DNA from: a virus
DNA: 21,522 nt
IMG/VR virus record: IMGVR_UViG_3300008110_007969
Coordinates: 1-21,522 of that record
Direction: 5' to 3' (one strand)
The notes beneath the pieces are model-generated. The model saw nothing but the letters and a program-made list of their open reading frames with translations. It did no database searches and was not told the DNA's origin. The position numbers and the translations under genes are program-made. This document shows positions 18,279-21,522 of this stretch, piece by piece; positions within the stretch are counted from its first letter, which is position 1; every line of letters begins with the position of its first letter.

Positions 18279-18329
18279 TCATCCGCCACCGTCACAACAA
18301 GACGTGATTTTAAACCTGAAAGCCCCGCT
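18279..18329 (+). repeat. Border repeat copy R15
   Basis: TCATCCGCCACCGTCACAAC, AAGACG, 16 variable bases, AGCCCCGCT. It starts directly after a stop codon; no other terminator is seen for that operon. Confidence 0.88.
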
Positions 18330-18388
18330 GTTCTGGCTTGTTTGATGCTGCTGCCGCCCGGGAAAGTTTTTCGCTGCCAGCCGGGTGC

Positions 18389-18417
18389 TTGACAAGACCC
18401 AGCAATGTGTGTACCCT
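18389..18417 (+). promoter_or_regulatory. Promoter of the stand-alone microprotein gene
   Basis: TTGACA (18389-18394), 17-bp spacer, TACCCT (18412-18417). AAGGAGGGGG follows the predicted start. Confidence 0.78.
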
Positions 18418-18442
18418 GTCAGGCATAAAGGAGGGGGTAAAA

Positions 18443-18496
18443 ATGATTGAGTTTATGTCCGCACTCGTATTTCTAGTGATACTGGCATCTCTGTAA
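18443..18496 (+). CDS. 17-residue membrane microprotein (family member D), own transcription unit
   Basis: Product MIEFMSALVFLVILASL. It has a consensus promoter and a very strong ribosome site (AAGGAGGGGGTAAAAATG) of its own, which is difficult to explain unless the peptide is made. Compared with members B and C the pattern MIExxxALVxLxIxAS is kept while the codons differ widely. It stands 28 bases upstream of the SNF2 helicase gene and may partly share transcription with it. Confidence 0.8.
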   Translation: MIEFMSALVFLVILASL

Positions 18497-18510
18497 TCAA
18501 ACAACGCACG

Positions 18511-18516
18511 TATAAA
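18511..18516 (+). promoter_or_regulatory. -10 element of a possible leaderless promoter for the helicase
   Basis: TATAAA (18511-18516) ends 8 bases before the GTG at 18525. No recognisable -35 at the usual distance, so read-through from 18389 may contribute. Confidence 0.4.
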
Positions 18517-18524
18517 CTAAAAGC

Positions 18525-20459
18525 GTGACCTCACGACTTTCGCTCGCAGACGACCATCTGGTTCTTGACTTCCCGTACGACGCAAATCAGGTCACTGAAA
18601 TAAAAAGTATCCAAGGCGCAAAATGGGACAAAGTCTCTCGTGTCTGGAGAGTACCCATCAGCAGCATCGAACGCGTCCGGGATTTTGCAGCGGGGCATCA
18701 GTTCGTTATTGACCCAGATGTGCTGCTCTTCGATGTCCCAAAGCCGCTCACTAAGACCTCAGGTGTTGGAAGGAAAGGTGAATGGCTCTACCTCAGGTTT
18801 AGCTACGACCCGGTAAAAGTTCGAGCAGTCAAAGCTGTCCCCGGCATCACATGGGATACCAAAGAAAAAAGCTGGAGAGCCCCGTTGACATCAATCACTC
18901 AGGTAATAGCTTGGGCAGAAATGTTCGGTCTTGACACGCCGGCAGAAATAATCAACGAAGCTGCTCGAGTCAAAACCGTTAGAGAAGAAACAATCCTCGC
19001 ATCAAAGGCAAAAGATGCAGAACTTGACATTCCCACGCTGACTGGGACACTACTTCCTTACCAAAAAGCAGGAATAAAATATGCCGTAGCTGCTGGAAGG
19101 AGTTTCATAGCCGACGACATGGGGCTCGGTAAAACGGTACAAGCAATCGGTGCGGTCGAACACGCAAACTCATACCCCACCGTTGTGGTTTGTCCGGCGG
19201 GGCTTGTTTTGAACTGGCGAGATGAATTCAACAAATGGCTGCCGCAACGCCGGGTTTCCGTCGTCACCAACCGCTCAAACTTCCCTGAGAAAGGAACATT
19301 TGACGTGCTTGTTATCGGCTACCCAAACATAACCCATTGGAACAAACTCCTTCTTGGTTACAACGGGTATGTATTCGATGAGTCGCATTACGCAAAAAGC
19401 CCGACAGCCCAACGCACGAAAGCTTCAGTGAAGATGGCACGTTCCGCGCCAGAAGGCGGCCTCGTGTTGTGTTTGACCGGGACACCCATTACCAACCGTC
19501 CCGCTGAATACGCATCCCAGCTCGACATCCTTGGCCAGCTCAACAGGTTCGGCGGCTTATGGGGTTTCTATCGAAGGTACTGCGGTGCGTTTCGAGACCG
19601 ATTTGGCCAATGGCACATTGATGGCGCAACCAACCTTGATGAACTCAACGAAACACTGAGGTCAATTTGCTACATCCGGCGTACAAAAGACCAAGTGCTT
19701 GAAGAGCTGCCCCCAGTAAGGCACTCCCGTCTGGTCGTTAGCGGGACTTCATCTGGAATGAAGGAATACCGGGAAGCCGAAGCTGACATTATTGCTTACA
19801 TAGTTGCTCGAGCAGAAGAAATCGCACGTGAACTCGGAAAATCACCAAGGTCAGCAGCCGTGCAAGCAAAAATCAAAGCCGAATCAAGCGAACACCTCGT
19901 ACGCATCTCCGTTCTAAGAAAACTTGCCGCAAAAGCAAAAATTGATGCCGTCTACGAATGGATTGACCAAAAGATTGGAGCAGGTGAAAAGGTTGTTGTC
20001 GCCGCACACCACCGGGAAGTCGTTGATGCAATAGCCAACCATTACTGCGGACTGAAAATCCAAGGGGGAATGTCCGTCGAGGACGTGCAAGAAGCCAAGT
20101 TGCGATTCCAGACTGGGTCCATAGATGAAGCCCCGATTATTTCTTTATCTATCCAAGCAGCTAAAACCGGACATACGCTAACCGCAGCTCAAGAAGTTCT
20201 CTTTGTCGAGCTTCCATGGTCCCCGGCAGATGTTGACCAGACCTACAGTCGCTGTCATCGCCTTGGCCAGAAAGGTTCAGTGATGGCAACCTATATTCTT
20301 GCCTCTGGCACGATTGACGAGGAAATATATGACCTGATTGCCTCAAAGCGGGCTGTGGTAAACGCAGCCACAGAAGGTTCTTCCGACGAGGAATCTTCTG
20401 GCGGGGCTGAACAGTTAGTTATGAAGTTTCTTGAAAATGGGCTTGCAGCTTCCGACTGA
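18525..20459 (+). CDS. SNF2-family helicase with two HARP-like domains (SMARCAL1-like annealing helicase)
   Basis: The 644-residue protein starts with GTG. Residues 5-70 and 84-140 are two similar modules (LxLxFxYDxxxVxxxKxxxG, a TWD/KWD step, W-R-x-P), which match HARP domains of annealing helicases such as SMARCAL1. The motor follows: Q motif YQKAGI (179-184), motif I DDMGLGKT (197-204), motif Ia VVVCPAGLVLNW (220-231), DESH (285-288), TGTP (318-321), then the RecA2 half with motif VI YSRCHRLGQ near residues 574-582. All motor motifs look intact. Known relatives rewind ssDNA bubbles at stalled forks, so a role in phage replication or repair is likely. The C-terminus is short and acidic. Confidence 0.92.
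   Translation: MTSRLSLADDHLVLDFPYDANQVTEIKSIQGAKWDKVSRVWRVPISSIERVRDFAAGHQFVIDPDVLLFDVPKPLTKTSGVGRKGEWLYLRFSYDPVKVRAVKAVPGITWDTKEKSWRAPLTSITQVIAWAEMFGLDTPAEIINEAARVKTVREETILASKAKDAELDIPTLTGTLLPYQKAGIKYAVAAGRSFIADDMGLGKTVQAIGAVEHANSYPTVVVCPAGLVLNWRDEFNKWLPQRRVSVVTNRSNFPEKGTFDVLVIGYPNITHWNKLLLGYNGYVFDESHYAKSPTAQRTKASVKMARSAPEGGLVLCLTGTPITNRPAEYASQLDILGQLNRFGGLWGFYRRYCGAFRDRFGQWHIDGATNLDELNETLRSICYIRRTKDQVLEELPPVRHSRLVVSGTSSGMKEYREAEADIIAYIVARAEEIARELGKSPRSAAVQAKIKAESSEHLVRISVLRKLAAKAKIDAVYEWIDQKIGAGEKVVVAAHHREVVDAIANHYCGLKIQGGMSVEDVQEAKLRFQTGSIDEAPIISLSIQAAKTGHTLTAAQEVLFVELPWSPADVDQTYSRCHRLGQKGSVMATYILASGTIDEEIYDLIASKRAVVNAATEGSSDEESSGGAEQLVMKFLENGLAASD
19169..19205 (+). repeat. Repeat-core-like sequence inside the helicase gene
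   Basis: CTCATACCCCACCGTTG (19169-19185) differs from the start of repeat R10 (CTCATACGCCACCGTTG) at one base, and GGCGGGGCTT follows at 19196-19205. It codes for residues around motif Ia. It may be chance. Confidence 0.35.
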
Positions 20460-20473
20460 CATGGATACCATGT
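20443..20473 (+). promoter_or_regulatory. Leaderless promoter with palindrome over the -10
   Basis: TTGCAG (20443-20448), 17-bp spacer, TACCAT (20466-20471), 6 bases, ATG at 20478. ACATGG-ATA-CCATGT (20459-20473) is a perfect palindrome over the -10. Confidence 0.62.
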
Positions 20474-20477
20474 ACAC

Positions 20478-20621
20478 ATGACTAAAGAAGAAATAATTGA
20501 AGAACTTGATTTGATGCTCGCAAACGGATTAATTGAAATAATAAGTGGGTTCGGAGATGAAGCAAAGTATGTAATCACCGACAAGGGTCGCAAATACCTG
20601 GAATCACAAGACCTGATGTGA
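20478..20621 (+). CDS. 47-residue winged-helix-like protein
   Basis: Product MTKEEIIEELDLMLANGLIE, then IISGFGDEAKYVITDKGRKY and LESQDLM. LxxGLIE...KYVITDKGRKYLE is the end of a winged helix-turn-helix (recognition helix, wing, TxKG). Only the C-terminal half of the usual domain is present, so it may work as a dimer. No ribosome site is seen; the promoter suggests a leaderless message. GTGA overlap with the next gene indicates coupling. Confidence 0.65.
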   Translation: MTKEEIIEELDLMLANGLIEIISGFGDEAKYVITDKGRKYLESQDLM

Positions 20622-21052
20622 GCAAAAAGCAAGCTCCACAGCAAACAGTCGTCTCCATTTCTCGCTACGGCGAATGGGGGAAAGTTGAGTACGCACATAA
20701 ACTTGAGTGCGGGCACACCGAAATACGGAAACGCGCAACCCGCGCACCAAAAATTGCATGCGAACAATGCGTAAAAGCAAACACAGCAAAACAAATGCTG
20801 TCAAAATTTGTTCCCATCAAGATTGAAGAAGTATTTGACTGGGATGATGAGATTGCTTCATCAATAGCTAAAACCGAACAAGATATTGGTCGCCTTAGAG
20901 CCGGCATTGCAGCAAAGTTCAACATCGGACCAGAGTCAATCGATGTAATCACTGAGGAAACAGAAGAAGGAACTTTTGTTTCATATGTAGTTATCGTCCT
21001 AGATGCTGAACAAGCTAAGATGGCCGCAGGCGTCGGTAGCTCAATCGGATAG
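20618..21052 (+). CDS. 144-residue protein with a zinc-binding N-terminus
   Basis: GTG start at 20618 (MSKKQAPQQTVVSISRYGEW). CGH (31-33) and CEQC (48-51) form a likely zinc site of the CxH...CxxC type, a small motif common in phage proteins. The C-terminal part (IKIEEVFDWDDEIASSIAKT and then an alpha/beta stretch) is unfamiliar. Coupled to the upstream winged-helix-like gene. The AGGGAAAAATG of the HNH gene follows at once. Confidence 0.68.
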   Translation: MSKKQAPQQTVVSISRYGEWGKVEYAHKLECGHTEIRKRATRAPKIACEQCVKANTAKQMLSKFVPIKIEEVFDWDDEIASSIAKTEQDIGRLRAGIAAKFNIGPESIDVITEETEEGTFVSYVVIVLDAEQAKMAAGVGSSIG

Positions 21053-21058
21053 GGAAAA

Positions 21059-21522
21059 ATGCCAAAATACATGTCACTTATTGACCGATTTTTTGAGAAG
21101 GTTGATAAGTCTGGTAACGATAAATTTCCAGAATGCTGGATTTGGAAAGGTGGAAGGACCAGTAAAGATTACGGTTCTTTCAAGTACTACCAGGAAAAGT
21201 CAGCGATTGGTGCCCATGTATCAAGCTATCTTTTTCATATAGGAGAAATACCAGATGGGAAGATTGTCTGCCATCATTGTGACAATCCACCTTGTGTAAA
21301 TCCAGAGCATTTATTTCTTGATACAAACTCTGGGAACATGAAAGACATGGTTAAAAAGGGACGTAATGGCTCTAGTTCAAAAACACAAACTCATTGCCGC
21401 AGGGGGCATTCGTTTGAAGAATTCGGCGCATACTTACGAAAGAAGAAAAATGGTAAAACTTTCCGCACCTGTAAAGAATGCGAACGTATTGCTGCTTTCA
21501 AAAAAAGACACAGTCCAGAAAC
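21059..21522 (+). CDS. HNH endonuclease (3' end beyond the window)
   Basis: The frame runs from ATG 21059 to the window end, 154 residues so far. ECWIWKGGRTSKDYGSF and IGAHVSSYLFHIGEIPDGKI lead to the HNH core VCHHCDNPPCVNPEHLFLDT, with the two zinc CxxC pairs, the catalytic HH and the NPEHL motif, then NSGNMKDMVKKGR. A C-terminal zinc finger (CRRGHSF and CKEC) follows, typical of phage free-standing homing-type HNH enzymes. Ribosome site AGGGAAAA. Probably a nicking or homing endonuclease that targets phage or host DNA. Confidence 0.9.
   Translation, partial: MPKYMSLIDRFFEKVDKSGNDKFPECWIWKGGRTSKDYGSFKYYQEKSAIGAHVSSYLFHIGEIPDGKIVCHHCDNPPCVNPEHLFLDTNSGNMKDMVKKGRNGSSSKTQTHCRRGHSFEEFGAYLRKKKNGKTFRTCKECERIAAFKKRHSPE

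Noticed and set aside
10777-18329. The border repeats as a CRISPR array
   Set aside because: Copies are hundreds to thousands of bases apart with genes between, and no cas genes are present.
10777-18329. The border repeats as integron attC sites
   Set aside because: The cassette layout is similar, but the ends do not fit RYYYAAC/GTTRRRY in most copies and there is no integrase in the window.

Overview
The window most likely comes from the early and accessory region of an actinobacteriophage, or a closely related phage-like plasmid. Four things point there: a WhiB-family Fe-S regulator (found only in Actinobacteria and their phages), a proteasome-type protease, many tightly packed small genes of unknown function, and a high share of leaderless genes. 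Replication-type genes, an HNH endonuclease, a DUF1599/Nmad1-like protein and a SNF2 helicase fit a phage. No capsid, tail, portal, terminase, integrase or tRNA gene was seen. Composition is moderate in GC and clearly not high-GC, so a moderate-GC (perhaps aquatic) actinobacterial host is a guess only.

Layout. 1-1472 (+): end of a truncated gene, a complete Ntn-hydrolase of the proteasome-beta/HslV type, WhiB, and a 39-aa membrane peptide. 1469-2966 (-): two small ribbon-helix-helix-like proteins and two replication-type proteins (a G39P-like helicase-loader candidate and a replisome-organiser-like protein). 2967-3533 is gene-free and holds ATCCACG boxes that could mark an origin. 3534-5866 (-): small genes ending with a zinc-ribbon protein and a DUF1599-like protein. 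6036-6636 (+): an HA-domain/HTH protein and a membrane protein. 6660-9988 (-): an AAA+ MoxR-type ATPase and a VWA protein carrying an N-terminal HExxH motif, with a coiled-coil partner upstream and two small proteins downstream. 10189-14935 (+): a run of small units, mostly one gene each, built as promoter, gene, terminator, repeat. 14932-15566 (-): a LysM-like membrane protein, an 80-aa protein and a microprotein. 15567-17464: two long, highly structured gene-poor stretches around one 119-aa gene. 17465-18496 (+): zinc-binding small proteins and microproteins. 18525-21522 (+): a HARP-SNF2 annealing-type helicase, a small winged-helix-like protein, a zinc-binding protein and an HNH endonuclease cut by the window end.

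Two features stand out as possibly undescribed. First, a repeat family with at least 15 copies (core CGCCACCGTCGCAACAAGAT) sits at gene borders, always in the same orientation whichever way the neighbouring genes run. Most copies end in a second block, AGCCCCGT or its inverse, after a fixed-length variable stretch. Second, four homologous microproteins of 17-20 residues (type MIEMLTALVFLIIIASV), each a single hydrophobic helix, lie at four separate loci; three are translationally coupled to an upstream gene and one has its own promoter and ribosome binding site.

Promoters follow a TTGACA-17-TACCTT/TACACT pattern. Several carry palindromes in the spacer or over the -10, and at least seven place the -10 six or seven bases before the start codon, which implies leaderless mRNA. 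Each unit therefore seems separately controlled.
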